Part shown: one piece after another, positions 1-7,797 of the stretch
How the letters are laid out: every line of letters starts with the position of its first letter
Position numbering within the stretch: position 1 is the stretch's first letter
DNA from: Clostridiales bacterium
GTDB taxonomy: Bacteria; Bacillota; Clostridia; Oscillospirales; Oscillospiraceae
NCBI GenBank assembly: GCA_003150355.1
Contig: QAMJ01000014.1
Location: forward strand, 62,001-126,000
Direction: 5' to 3'
DNA: 64,000 nucleotides
The notes under the pieces: generated by a model
Told to the model about the DNA's origin: nothing
Databases searched by the model: none
Seen by the model: only the letters and a program-made list of their open reading frames with translations
Position numbers and translations under genes: made by a program

Positions 1-164
1 CCGATCTCATCACGGTGCCGGGCGTTGAGATCCTGTCATTCATCCCCGCGGACAGTGCTTTTGCCGCAAACGACATCAAGGGCAAGAGCGTATTGGAGCT
101 GCCTGCGGATTCCGCTGTGCTCACAGGAGTGAAGGACGCACTCCAAAAAATAGAAATACTTTGA
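1..164 (+). CDS. C-terminal end of a MinD/CooC-like P-loop ATPase (partial)
   Basis: Only the last 53 or so codons are in the window (frame beginning at base 3, TGA at 162-164), so the nucleotide-binding motifs cannot be seen. The tail runs through ...EILSFIPADSAFAANDIKG and then LELPADS. This has the layout of the C-terminus of MinD/CooC/Mrp-type ATPases, where an IPxD element is followed by an (A/E)xDxxG element and a LPxDS element. CooC-type members help load nickel into CO dehydrogenase and acetyl-CoA synthase, which would suit the ACS-like gene at 4301. The dehydratase gene starts 17 bases downstream, so it probably belongs to the same operon. The family call is inferred from a short tail and is tentative. 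Confidence 0.45.
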   Translation, partial: DLITVPGVEILSFIPADSAFAANDIKGKSVLELPADSAVLTGVKDALQKIEIL

Positions 165-180
165 AGAAGAGGTGTAACAT

Positions 181-1377
181 TTGAAAGATCTTAAGCATCT
201 TATCTACTTTGAAAAACTGCTTGAGAACGCTGACAATGAGCTGGTACAGAAGGCTCAGGCTGAAGGCGATATCTGCCTCGGCTATACCTGCTACCATGTC
301 CCCGAGGCACTGCTCAATGTCGGTAACTGCTTCTCGGTAAGACTCCGCGCACCGCACACCGGCTCCATCGACATCGCGACCTACTACATGTCCAACTATA
401 CCTGCGAATACGCCCGAGCACTGGTCGAGCGCGGCATAGAGGGCGGCTATCAGTTCCTCGATGCGATGATCGGCGTCGATGCCTGCTCCATGATGAACCG
501 TGCAATGGAGCACTTCGAGATCCTCAAGGTTAACGAGAAGCCCAGCTTCTTCGTTACCCACTGCGACATCCCCTACAAGATCACCGACTACACCCTTGAC
601 TCCTATGTCAAGCAGATGCGTCTGCGCGTTCTTGACAGGCTCACCGAGGTCTTCGGCGTCGACACCTCCGACGCGGCTATCCGCGCCGCTGTCGCCGAGC
701 ACAACGAGGTCTGCTCCATCATCTCCGAGATGGGCGAGATGCGCAAGGCTGACAACCCCGTCATCACCGGTTACGAGTTCCATGTCATCAACCTCGTTTC
801 CTACACCTGCCCGAAGCGCCTGATCCTGCCTTACCTGCGTGAGACTTTGGCTGAGCTCAAGAAGCGCAAGCCCGATAAGGTCAGCCCGTTCCGCGCAAGA
901 GTCGCCATCGTCGGCTCCGAGATCGACGATCCCGACCTGACCAAGCTCATCGAGGGCTGCGGCGCTCTGGTCGTTTCCGATCGCTTCTGCTTCGGCTCCA
1001 CTCCCGGCCGCGAGGTCATCGAGCTCAAGGACGATGAGGATGCTCTGCGTCAGATCTGCCTGCACGTCATGGAGCACTCCGAGTGCGCACGCTACATAGC
1101 CGACGAGAAGGTCCTCCAGCGCCGTGAGACGGCTGACCGTCTCGCCAAGGAGTATAACGCCGAGGGCATCATCTATGAGCAGATGAAGTACTGCGACTAC
1201 TGGGGCTTTGAGCGCGCTCTTGCATCCCACATCATGCACGATGAGTACGGCTGGCCTGTCCTGTCTATCGACAGGCTGTACAACAACGGTAACTCCGGTC
1301 AGCTGCGCACCCGTGTTCAGGCCTTTGTTGAATCCCTTGAGATCAAACGCATCCACAAAGAGGAGGGCAAAGCATAA
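181..1377 (+). CDS. 2-hydroxyacyl-CoA dehydratase family subunit (HgdB/FldB/BcrC-like)
   Basis: 398 aa, the usual length for subunits of the 2-hydroxyacyl-CoA dehydratase / benzoyl-CoA reductase superfamily. These oxygen-sensitive enzymes hold a [4Fe-4S] cluster and use one ATP-energised electron to dehydrate a 2-hydroxyacyl-CoA or reduce a related thioester. Cysteines that could be cluster ligands by family position are C37 (in TCYHVPEALL), C102 (in GVDACSMM) and C338 (in KYCDYWGFER). The start is TTG at 181, preceded by GAGGTG at good distance; no better start exists. The stop overlaps the next start by one base, indicating translational coupling. The substrate cannot be read from sequence; amino-acid derived hydroxyacyl-CoAs are the usual guess. 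Confidence 0.85.
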   Translation: MKDLKHLIYFEKLLENADNELVQKAQAEGDICLGYTCYHVPEALLNVGNCFSVRLRAPHTGSIDIATYYMSNYTCEYARALVERGIEGGYQFLDAMIGVDACSMMNRAMEHFEILKVNEKPSFFVTHCDIPYKITDYTLDSYVKQMRLRVLDRLTEVFGVDTSDAAIRAAVAEHNEVCSIISEMGEMRKADNPVITGYEFHVINLVSYTCPKRLILPYLRETLAELKKRKPDKVSPFRARVAIVGSEIDDPDLTKLIEGCGALVVSDRFCFGSTPGREVIELKDDEDALRQICLHVMEHSECARYIADEKVLQRRETADRLAKEYNAEGIIYEQMKYCDYWGFERALASHIMHDEYGWPVLSIDRLYNNGNSGQLRTRVQAFVESLEIKRIHKEEGKA

Positions 1378-3170
1378 TGGCTAAGAAGGAAAAGATACAG
1401 TACCCGAATCCCGAGTTTTTCCGCTGCAAGGACGAGATAAACTGGAAAGCGCAGTGGGAGAACCTCAAGGAAGTCGGCACCATAGCATGGGACATGCTCA
1501 AGGCTACCGACTGGAAGCAGTTCGGGCTTGACCGCGTAGAGGACGCGAAGGCCGACGGCAAGCGCGTCAAGGAAGAGTTCGAGGCTTTCATGGCTCTCGA
1601 CGCCGAGAACAAGAAGGACGTCATCCTCAACGGTGAGCGCCGTCTCGGCCGCCTGTACCGCAAGGGTGCCATGGCTACCGTCCGCCGTGAGTGGCGCGGT
1701 ATCAAGGACACCGCTTATGACTTCTATGAGTGGGCACGCATGTGGGGCATGCTGCTGATGACCTTCTCCAAGGACCTCATCCCCGCACTCAACGCCACTC
1801 TGTACTACCGCTGGATGGTCTCCTATTTCTGCTGCCACGGCTTCATGGACAAGAACATCATGGGTCTGCGCGGCTCCAACCTCCGCATGAGCCATCTGCT
1901 CATTTATGATGTGTTCCGTTACGTTGCTGAGAACCTCGTGCTCTCCGCAAAGTGCGATAAGAAGAACGGCAACTGCGAAGCCCTCAACCAGAGAACCGTC
2001 CTGTTCGATGAGATGACCATGGGTCAGATCATGGCCGGTTTCCCCGATCTGTATGGCTTCCCCCACCAGCTGCTGGCAGTGTTCCTCGTCTCCGAGATAG
2101 ACCAGCTCACCTGCGTGCCTTACATTGACGCTGTTGAGTCCTTCGGTCTGCCTGCTGACTGCTGCCCCGTTCCTTCCTCCGAGTGCGGCGCGCTCGTTAC
2201 CGACGCTCTGCCTCACATGGGCTCCTGCTTCCTCTCCTCCTCCATGCCCTGCGACGGCTCCACCATGGCCTCTTCTTACTACTCCCGCCGCTTCCCGAAC
2301 GTTCCCGTGTTCCATCTCTGCTTCCCCGTCCGCTACATGGATGAGGAGACCGTTCAGATGGGCGCTGAGGACATCAAGGCCTGCATCAAGTTCATTGAGC
2401 AGAAGACCGGCGCAAAGTGGAATTGGGACGCTTACTTCACTCAGATCAAGCGCTTCAATAAGGAGACCGAGTACGAGCTGCAGAAGTGGGAAGTCAACAA
2501 GAGCGCTTACCCGCAGCTGCTCGGCCCGTGCTATGAGCTGTTCCGCAAGTGGAACTACGAGATGGACGGCGGCGCTGATCCCCGTACCATCAAGACCTTC
2601 GAGAAGGTCAACGACCTGCTCATGAAGGCCTACGCAAACAAGGAAGAGCCTTGGCCCGGCAAGATGAAGTACCGCGCCATCGTCTGGTCCTGCCCCGCTC
2701 ACTACTACGCCAACTTCTCCAACTGGGCTGCCAACTGCTGGGGCATCAACGTCCTGGTCGAGATGGAATCCCTCAACTTCACCAAGCCTCTTGAGACCGA
2801 GGATAAGGAAGAAGCAATGCGCGACCTCGCCCGTCTGTATGAGCGTATGGTCATGCGCCGTCACACCAACGGCGGTTACCAGAACGTCGTCGACGAGCTG
2901 TGGCGTCAGTGCGAGGATTGGAACGCGAAGCTCATCATCATGTATCAGAACGTCGCCTGCAAGAACATGGCCACCGTTCAGGGTATCCTGGACGATCAGG
3001 GCCGTGAGCGCGGTTACGACCTGATCTGGGTCGAGCACGATCTTATGGACCCGCGTACCGTTTCCCGCCGCACCATGCGCGACAAGGTCAACGAGTACAT
3101 GCGTACCGTCATGAAGGCAGAGCCTGTCGACCCGTCCCTCGTCGAGTTCGAGGACGAGGTATGTATGTAA
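1377..3170 (+). CDS. 2-hydroxyacyl-CoA dehydratase family, large subunit
   Basis: 597 aa, clearly longer than the roughly 400-480 aa typical of HgdA/BcrB-type partners. The first 140 or so residues are an extra basic, Trp-rich region. The family-like core has many cysteines: C152-C153, C246, C262-C263, C270, C284 and C292 (in SMPCDGSTM). The doublet in DCCPVPSSECG and the MPCDGS element recall the cluster-binding region of the superfamily. It starts on the ATG inside the TAATG that ends the previous gene, so the two products are probably made 1:1 as a heterodimer. Two hairpins begin at the stop codon. Family membership is solid; the function of the N-terminal extension and the substrate are unknown. 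Confidence 0.8.
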   Translation: MAKKEKIQYPNPEFFRCKDEINWKAQWENLKEVGTIAWDMLKATDWKQFGLDRVEDAKADGKRVKEEFEAFMALDAENKKDVILNGERRLGRLYRKGAMATVRREWRGIKDTAYDFYEWARMWGMLLMTFSKDLIPALNATLYYRWMVSYFCCHGFMDKNIMGLRGSNLRMSHLLIYDVFRYVAENLVLSAKCDKKNGNCEALNQRTVLFDEMTMGQIMAGFPDLYGFPHQLLAVFLVSEIDQLTCVPYIDAVESFGLPADCCPVPSSECGALVTDALPHMGSCFLSSSMPCDGSTMASSYYSRRFPNVPVFHLCFPVRYMDEETVQMGAEDIKACIKFIEQKTGAKWNWDAYFTQIKRFNKETEYELQKWEVNKSAYPQLLGPCYELFRKWNYEMDGGADPRTIKTFEKVNDLLMKAYANKEEPWPGKMKYRAIVWSCPAHYYANFSNWAANCWGINVLVEMESLNFTKPLETEDKEEAMRDLARLYERMVMRRHTNGGYQNVVDELWRQCEDWNAKLIIMYQNVACKNMATVQGILDDQGRERGYDLIWVEHDLMDPRTVSRRTMRDKVNEYMRTVMKAEPVDPSLVEFEDEVCM

Positions 3171-3236
3171 GTCGTCAGCGCTGACTTACATAACCATCTT
3201 TTCCGCTTAGGATGCGCATGAACGCATCCTGAGCGG
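3164..3236 (+). other. Two tandem intercistronic hairpins
   Basis: The first has perfect 10-bp arms (3164-3173 and 3183-3192) around a 9-base loop and includes the stop codon of the large dehydratase subunit. The second has 14-bp arms (3203-3216 and 3223-3236, one G-T pair) around a 6-base loop. Neither is followed by a T-run, so these are more likely mRNA stabilising or processing elements, or partial attenuators, than terminators. They separate the structural subunits from the activator, which is needed only in small amounts in known systems. Confidence 0.6.
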
Positions 3237-3302
3237 GAGACAGAAAAACACAGTACCTAATTAATTCGCTACGCGAAAAGAAATAAACTGGAGGAAAGAA
3301 AA

Positions 3303-4097
3303 ATGAAATATTTCGGCGGCTGCGACGTAGGCTCTACCTACACAAAGGCAGTAATACTTGACGAGACCGGCAAGATCGTTGCCGATACCACCATCCGCAG
3401 CAAGATCAACTCCGAGCAGAGTGCTGTTGCCGCAATGGCAGAAGTCTGCGAGAAGGCAGGCCTGAAGGATTCCAAGGACCTCAGCTACCTCATCGGTACC
3501 GGCTACGGCCGCAACAAGGTTCCCTTTGCAGATGAGAACATCTCCGAGATCTCCTGCCACGCAATGGGCGTGCACGTGACCGATCCTTCCGTCAAGGCTA
3601 TCATCGATATCGGCGGTCAGGACGTCAAGGGTATCAGCATCGATACCGACGGCACCGTCAAGAACTTCGCCATGAACGACAAGTGCGCAGCCGGTACCGG
3701 CCGCTTCTTCGAAGCAATGGCACGTTCCTTCGAGCTGAGCCTGCCCGAGTTCTCCAAGCTCTCCCTGACTGCAAAGAACGTCATTCCCATCACCGCACAG
3801 TGCACCGTTTTCGCAGAGTCCGAGGTCATCACCCTCGTCGGCGAAGGCAAGCCGATGGATGAGATCGCAGCAGGTATCGAGATGGCAGTTGCAAAGCGCT
3901 GCTTCGTCATGGCCAAGAAGGCCGGCGCTACCGACAGCATCACCCTGACCGGCGGCTGCGCAAAGAACGACGGTCTGAAGGAAGCTATCGAGCACGTTCT
4001 GAAGCTCAAGGTCGTCAACCTCAAGACCGACCCGCAGCTCATGGGCGCTCTCGGCGCTGCTGAGTATGCCCGCCAGAAGGGCATGGCCAAGAAGTAA
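3303..4097 (+). CDS. Acyl-CoA dehydratase activase (HgdC/FldI/BcrA family ATPase)
   Basis: 264 aa, the standard length for the activator (archerase) of 2-hydroxyacyl-CoA dehydratases. It is an ASKHA-fold ATPase: phosphate 1 loop near the N-terminus (CDVGSTYTKAV), phosphate 2 region DIGGQDVKG, and an adenosine region TGGCAKNDG near the C-terminus. The homodimer shares one [4Fe-4S] cluster held by two cysteines per family; here NDKCAAGTGRF and ITAQCTVFAESE carry them. ATP hydrolysis drives a low-potential electron into the dehydratase. A GGAGG ribosome site precedes ATG 3303. Its place directly after the two subunits fixes its role. The electron donor is not shown but should be a ferredoxin or flavodoxin. 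Confidence 0.92.
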   Translation: MKYFGGCDVGSTYTKAVILDETGKIVADTTIRSKINSEQSAVAAMAEVCEKAGLKDSKDLSYLIGTGYGRNKVPFADENISEISCHAMGVHVTDPSVKAIIDIGGQDVKGISIDTDGTVKNFAMNDKCAAGTGRFFEAMARSFELSLPEFSKLSLTAKNVIPITAQCTVFAESEVITLVGEGKPMDEIAAGIEMAVAKRCFVMAKKAGATDSITLTGGCAKNDGLKEAIEHVLKLKVVNLKTDPQLMGALGAAEYARQKGMAKK

Positions 4098-4139
4098 TTT
4101 CCTCGACCAAACCGATTTAGGAAAGGGGCATATTCTTAC

Positions 4140-4298
4140 ATGTGCAAATTTTTTAAGAACCTTATAAAGGTGCTCGTCATCACTGTCGCTGCCCTGTTTG
4201 TCGTCTATTTCTGGAACCTCGACCAGAAGCTTCTGGGCTGGGTATACAAGCAGGTCAACACCATCTTTGACCGCAAGCCCGTTGATATCAAGTTCTGA
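4140..4298 (+). CDS. 52-aa single-span membrane peptide in the dehydratase operon
   Basis: Small gene of 52 codons with AGGAAAGGGG ahead of ATG 4140 and TGA at 4296-4298, two bases before the next ATG. The peptide begins with a basic stretch (MCKFFKNLIK), has one hydrophobic segment at about residues 10-25, and ends with a charged tail (FDRKPVDIKF). The positive-inside pattern puts the N-terminus in the cytoplasm and the tail outside or at the surface. It could anchor the dehydratase or the ACS-like protein to the membrane. I do not recognise a family. Operon position, ribosome site and tight spacing support it being real. Confidence 0.65.
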   Translation: MCKFFKNLIKVLVITVAALFVVYFWNLDQKLLGWVYKQVNTIFDRKPVDIKF

Positions 4299-4300
4299 TC

Positions 4301-5035
4301 ATGGAACTGTATAACTCTCTTATCAACGAGACCAAAGCCCTGCTTGAGTCAAAGAGCGTGAAGGTCTGGGACTATGACGCGCACGGTCTCTGGAAGGATA
4401 CCGGCATGAGCGAGCTCGTCCTGCAGAAGGACGCTGCCTTTGAACTGGGCGCGTCCGGCAAAGGCTCGGCGAACTATGTGCTGTTCACCTCCAATGCCGA
4501 GCTTGTCAATAAGGATCAGGTCATTCTCTGCGGCAAGGATCTCGGCGAGCTGAAGGGCGACTGCGATTTTGCCCGCATTGTACTGCTGCGCGTCGGCGTG
4601 CTGGATGAGGACGATGAGGCGGTCTACCGCACTCTTAAGGACATTGAGTTCTCCAAGTACCATGTGTACCCCGAGGGCTACATGGTCCGCATGTCCCCTG
4701 AGAGCTACCGCGAGCAGATCCGTGTCAGCAAGGATGCGCTGCGCCATGGCATAAGCTTCAAGTCCATCGGTATGAACTATATCACCGAGTACAAGAAGGA
4801 CGCAAATGTCATCAGCGCGACCGTCATCTTCATGACCGATCCCTCTATCGACTATGCCAAGCTCAAGGCTCTGGCAAAGAAATCCGCTGACGTCACGGGT
4901 ACTCTTACCCATATCCTCGAAGGTCTGCCGACGGACTGCTCCGTCTGTGCTCTCAAGGATATCTGCGACGAAGTCGAAGGAATGAAAGAGCTTCACTTCG
5001 GCGTGGGTGAAAAGGGCGCGGATCACCACCATTAA
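4301..5035 (+). CDS. Protein resembling the acetyl-CoA synthase A-cluster domain
   Basis: 244 aa. Residues about 140-200 (from REQIRVSKDALRHGISF through the VIFMTD stretch) resemble the C-terminal domain of acetyl-CoA synthase/CdhC, where a GxxFxxIG helix and a VxVxxTD strand precede the nickel A-cluster. The cysteines that follow are C213, C216 and C222 (CSVC...DIC). ACS has four ligands, so a fourth cysteine appears to be missing. The C-terminus ends GADHHH, a possible metal-binding tail. The N-terminal half has no recognised features. It is embedded in the dehydratase operon, not in a Wood-Ljungdahl cluster, so ordinary CO/methyl condensation is unlikely. The ACS resemblance is from memory of the family and needs a profile search. 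Confidence 0.5.
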   Translation: MELYNSLINETKALLESKSVKVWDYDAHGLWKDTGMSELVLQKDAAFELGASGKGSANYVLFTSNAELVNKDQVILCGKDLGELKGDCDFARIVLLRVGVLDEDDEAVYRTLKDIEFSKYHVYPEGYMVRMSPESYREQIRVSKDALRHGISFKSIGMNYITEYKKDANVISATVIFMTDPSIDYAKLKALAKKSADVTGTLTHILEGLPTDCSVCALKDICDEVEGMKELHFGVGEKGADHHH

Positions 5036-5040
5036 CAAAT

Positions 5041-5104
5041 CTGCCGGGAGGAGTCGCCGCATCGGCTCCCCACCGGCAGTATTTATGTGCGGCATAACGC
5101 CGCA
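5041..5104 (+). other. Intercistronic hairpins before the flavoprotein gene
   Basis: An imperfect hairpin (7-bp outer arms 5041-5047 and 5073-5079, with an inner GGAG/CTCC pairing) is followed by a 6-bp hairpin (5088-5093 and 5099-5104). There is no T-run, so read-through is expected. They may stabilise or separate the mRNA segments. Confidence 0.4.
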
Positions 5105-5131
5105 TACGTATAAATCAAAAGGAGAGAATCA

Positions 5132-7225
5132 ATGAATCCCAAGTATGAAGCCCTGTTTACGCCGTGGAAAGTCGGCAACGTTGAGGTCAAGAACCGCATC
5201 GTCCAGTGCTCCATGGGCGGCACGTCCCTGTTCGGCTGGATGGAGCCGAGCCACCTCGATAAGGAAGCGGCATACTTCCTTCTTAACCGCGCGCAGGACG
5301 GCGTCGGCCTGATCCTGCCCGGCATGCAGTGCATCAAGGACGCTATCGGCGGCCGTTGGCTGTACCAGAATGAGAAGATGTTCAAGGATCTCAAGAAGTA
5401 CATGGAGGAGTTCCATAAGACCGGCGCAAAGCTGTTCATCCAGCTTGCCGCGGGCATGGGCCGCTCCATGGCTATCACAAAGCCGATGATCCTTCTTCTC
5501 CAGCACCCGGTGCTCGGCAAGCTCGCCAGCCCCGTCGCCGACCTTGACTATATCACCGCCTCCGCCTCGGCCACGCCGAACCGCTGGTATGACGAGGTCA
5601 AGTCCCGCCCCATGACCATCAAGGAAATTCACGATCAGGTCGAAGCTTTTGCAAAGACCTCCAAGCTCCTTAAGGAAGCCGGGGTCGACGGTGTCGAAAT
5701 TCACGCCGTCCATGAGGGCTACCTGCTCGACCAGTTCACCATTTCCAACATGAACTACCGTACCGACGAGTACGGCGGCTCCTTCGAGAACCGCTACCGT
5801 TTCCCGGTCGAGATCGTTCAGGCCATCAAGCGCGAGTGCGGCAGTGACTTCCCTGTCTCCCTGCGCTACTCCGTCGTCTCCAAGACCAAGGACTGGGGCA
5901 AGGGCGCAATGCCTTATGAGGAGGACTTCAAGGAGTTCGGCCGTGACATGGAGGAATCCGAGAAGGCCGTCAAGTACCTTGAGGACGCGGGCTACGATAT
6001 GTTCAACTGCGACAACGGCACCTATGACGCTTGGTACTGGGCGCATCCGCCTCAGTATATGCCCGATAACTGCAACCTCAGCTATGTCGAGCATATAAAG
6101 AACTACACCTCCAAGCCCGTCGTCTGCGCTGGTCGTATGGACCCGGTCAAGGCGGCAGAAGAGATCGCCGCGGGCAAGCTCGACGCTGTCGCCATCGCGC
6201 GCCAGAACCTTGTTGACCATGAGTGGATCCACAAGATCCTCGAAGGCCGCGAGGACGAGATCAAGCCCTGCATCCGCTGCCACAACGGCTGCTTCAATAT
6301 GGCAAAGTTTGCCGGTACCCCGAACATCCAGCATCTTGGCGACTCTCTGCATCTTGCCCGCTGCGCCCTGAACCCGACCACTATGCAGCACAACAAGTAC
6401 AAGATCGTTCCGACCAAGAGCCCGAAGAAGGTCGCCGTCATCGGCGGCGGCATCGGCGGCATGGAGTGCGCACTTGTCCTCAAGCAGCGCGGCCATATCC
6501 CCGTGCTCTTCGAAAAGAGCGGCGAGCTGGGCGGTCTGTTCCTGACGGCCTCCGCCATGACCTTCAAGGAGAACGATAAGGAGCTCATCCGCTGGTACAG
6601 GAGAGAGATCGAGAAGTCCGGCATCGAAGTCCACCTCAATACCGAGGTCAACGATCTCGGCACTCTGCGCGGCTATGACGATATCATCGTTGCCACCGGC
6701 TCCGTTCCCAGAACTATGCCCGGCATAAAGGGCTTTGAAAAGGCGCTCACCTTCACGCAGATACTCAAGGAGAAGCACGAGCTTGGCGATAAGGTGCTCT
6801 TCATCGGCGGCGGCCAATCCTCCTGCGAGGCGGCTTATGACCTGCTTCTCAACTACGGAAAGCACCCCATCATCGTCGAGTACGCAAACGACCTCGTTGC
6901 CGCTCAGGCGACCTGCCTTGCCAACACCTCCTACCTGCGCGACGCGATGGAGTACCACAAGGTTCCCGTCTACCTGCACAGCACTGTCACCGAGATCACC
7001 GACAAGGGCTGCACCGTCAAGAACGTCCAGACCGGCGAGACCTTCTTCGTCGAGTGCGACAACGTCGTCAACGGCATCGGCTTTGTCCCGACTCCGGTAG
7101 GCGGACGCACTGCCTCCCGCAAGGTCAAGGGCAAGGAGACCATCTTCCGTGTCGGCGACTGTGTCGCTATCGGCAACCTGCGCACCGTTATCTGGCGCGC
7201 TTGGGACGTCTGCATGAAGATCTGA
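5132..7225 (+). CDS. NADH:flavin oxidoreductase / 2-enoate reductase family Fe-S flavoprotein
   Basis: 697 aa with the standard architecture of 2-enoate reductase, 2,4-dienoyl-CoA reductase, FldZ and BaiCD. An N-terminal old-yellow-enzyme FMN barrel (about 1-370) carries EIHAVHEGYLLDQFTI and the NYRTDEYGGSFENR signature. A [4Fe-4S] site follows (CIRCHNGCF and a later ARCALNP). A C-terminal FAD/NAD(P)-binding part has GGGIGGMECA and GGGQSSCEAAYD. Such enzymes reduce the C=C bond of an unsaturated acid or enone. Behind a 2-hydroxyacyl-CoA dehydratase this suggests dehydration followed by reduction, as in reductive Stickland fermentation. The exact substrate is not determinable. GGAGAG precedes ATG 5132. 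It is the last gene of the operon. Confidence 0.88.
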   Translation: MNPKYEALFTPWKVGNVEVKNRIVQCSMGGTSLFGWMEPSHLDKEAAYFLLNRAQDGVGLILPGMQCIKDAIGGRWLYQNEKMFKDLKKYMEEFHKTGAKLFIQLAAGMGRSMAITKPMILLLQHPVLGKLASPVADLDYITASASATPNRWYDEVKSRPMTIKEIHDQVEAFAKTSKLLKEAGVDGVEIHAVHEGYLLDQFTISNMNYRTDEYGGSFENRYRFPVEIVQAIKRECGSDFPVSLRYSVVSKTKDWGKGAMPYEEDFKEFGRDMEESEKAVKYLEDAGYDMFNCDNGTYDAWYWAHPPQYMPDNCNLSYVEHIKNYTSKPVVCAGRMDPVKAAEEIAAGKLDAVAIARQNLVDHEWIHKILEGREDEIKPCIRCHNGCFNMAKFAGTPNIQHLGDSLHLARCALNPTTMQHNKYKIVPTKSPKKVAVIGGGIGGMECALVLKQRGHIPVLFEKSGELGGLFLTASAMTFKENDKELIRWYRREIEKSGIEVHLNTEVNDLGTLRGYDDIIVATGSVPRTMPGIKGFEKALTFTQILKEKHELGDKVLFIGGGQSSCEAAYDLLLNYGKHPIIVEYANDLVAAQATCLANTSYLRDAMEYHKVPVYLHSTVTEITDKGCTVKNVQTGETFFVECDNVVNGIGFVPTPVGGRTASRKVKGKETIFRVGDCVAIGNLRTVIWRAWDVCMKI

Positions 7226-7240
7226 TTTGGCAGCAATATC

Positions 7241-7284
7241 AATAAACAAGGGATGGCCATAGGTCATCCCTTGTTTATTTGAAT
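7241..7284 (+). terminator. Rho-independent terminator of the dehydratase operon
   Basis: An 18-bp stem (7241-7258 with 7262-7279, one G-T pair) closes on a 3-base loop. The 3' arm ends in TTGTTTATTT. It lies 15 bases after the flavoprotein stop. Confidence 0.85.
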
Positions 7285-7370
7285 CGTTTAATAAAATTGT
7301 CATAGCAGACAAATCGTCGAAAACGCGGGGGCTGAAATTTCGTCAGCCTGCAAAAAGTGAAAAAAGACTC

Positions 7371-7399
7371 TTGACATATCAAAACCGCGCAGCTATAAT
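7371..7399 (+). promoter_or_regulatory. SigA-type promoter of the trp T-box transcript
   Basis: A consensus -35 TTGACA (7371-7376), a 17-base spacer and a consensus -10 TATAAT (7394-7399). It lies directly upstream of the T-box leader. Confidence 0.9.
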
Positions 7400-7424
7400 G
7401 ACGCCATCAACAGAACAGTTGTTA

Positions 7425-7705
7425 TAAACCTGTGACGGAGAGTAGTAACCCGGCATAACCATTGTGCAGAGAACCGTGGGTGGTGTGATCACGGTCGTAT
7501 GGCGCGGGGCGAATGGACTTCGGAGGGCGGTTTGAAAGGGCTCTGCCCGAGTAGATGCCGACGGAAACCTGTACCGTTATCTTTCAGGGCGCGTATGATG
7601 GTACGCGTAAGCGAGAGGGCGTTTTCAAAGAACGTCAATTTGGGTGGTATCGCAGGAGTGTGCAGCTCTTGTCCCATGTGTGTGGGACGGGGGTTGTTTT
7701 TTTAT
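7425..7705 (+). promoter_or_regulatory. T-box leader, specifier UGG (tryptophan)
   Basis: T-box elements appear in order. The Stem I start is near 7436 (GGAGAGTAG). The distal Stem I element AGAGAACC is at 7468-7475. The specifier loop GAA-TGG-AC puts codon TGG at 7514-7516, and the T-box sequence TGGGTGGTATCGCAGG is at 7641-7656. A terminator hairpin (core arms 7671-7676 and 7683-7688) is followed by seven T (7697-7703). Uncharged tRNA-Trp would stabilise the antiterminator and turn on the transporter genes downstream. The open frame running through this leader into the next gene is not a real protein extension. Codon assignment rests on position within the conserved specifier context. Confidence 0.88.
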
Positions 7706-7797
7706 ATCCATGCTCCGAAACAAGGCCGTCGGCAGCGGCCCCTCCATCGCCGCCCGGAATCAAATTCAGGCTCAAAAGCCAAATGGAGGAAACAACC

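Noticed and set aside
121..1356. 411-codon open frame antisense to the first dehydratase gene
   Set aside because: It mirrors the codon bias of the real gene; rich in Val/Leu/Asp/Gly with no known motif and no ribosome site.
5129..7312. 727-codon open frame antisense to the flavoprotein gene
   Set aside because: Shadow of a GC-biased gene; the plus strand shows clear catalytic and cofactor motifs, this frame shows none.
7555..7797. 81-codon N-terminal extension of the trpX-type protein
   Set aside because: Lies within the T-box leader and terminator; the true start has a ribosome site and a lipoprotein signal peptide.
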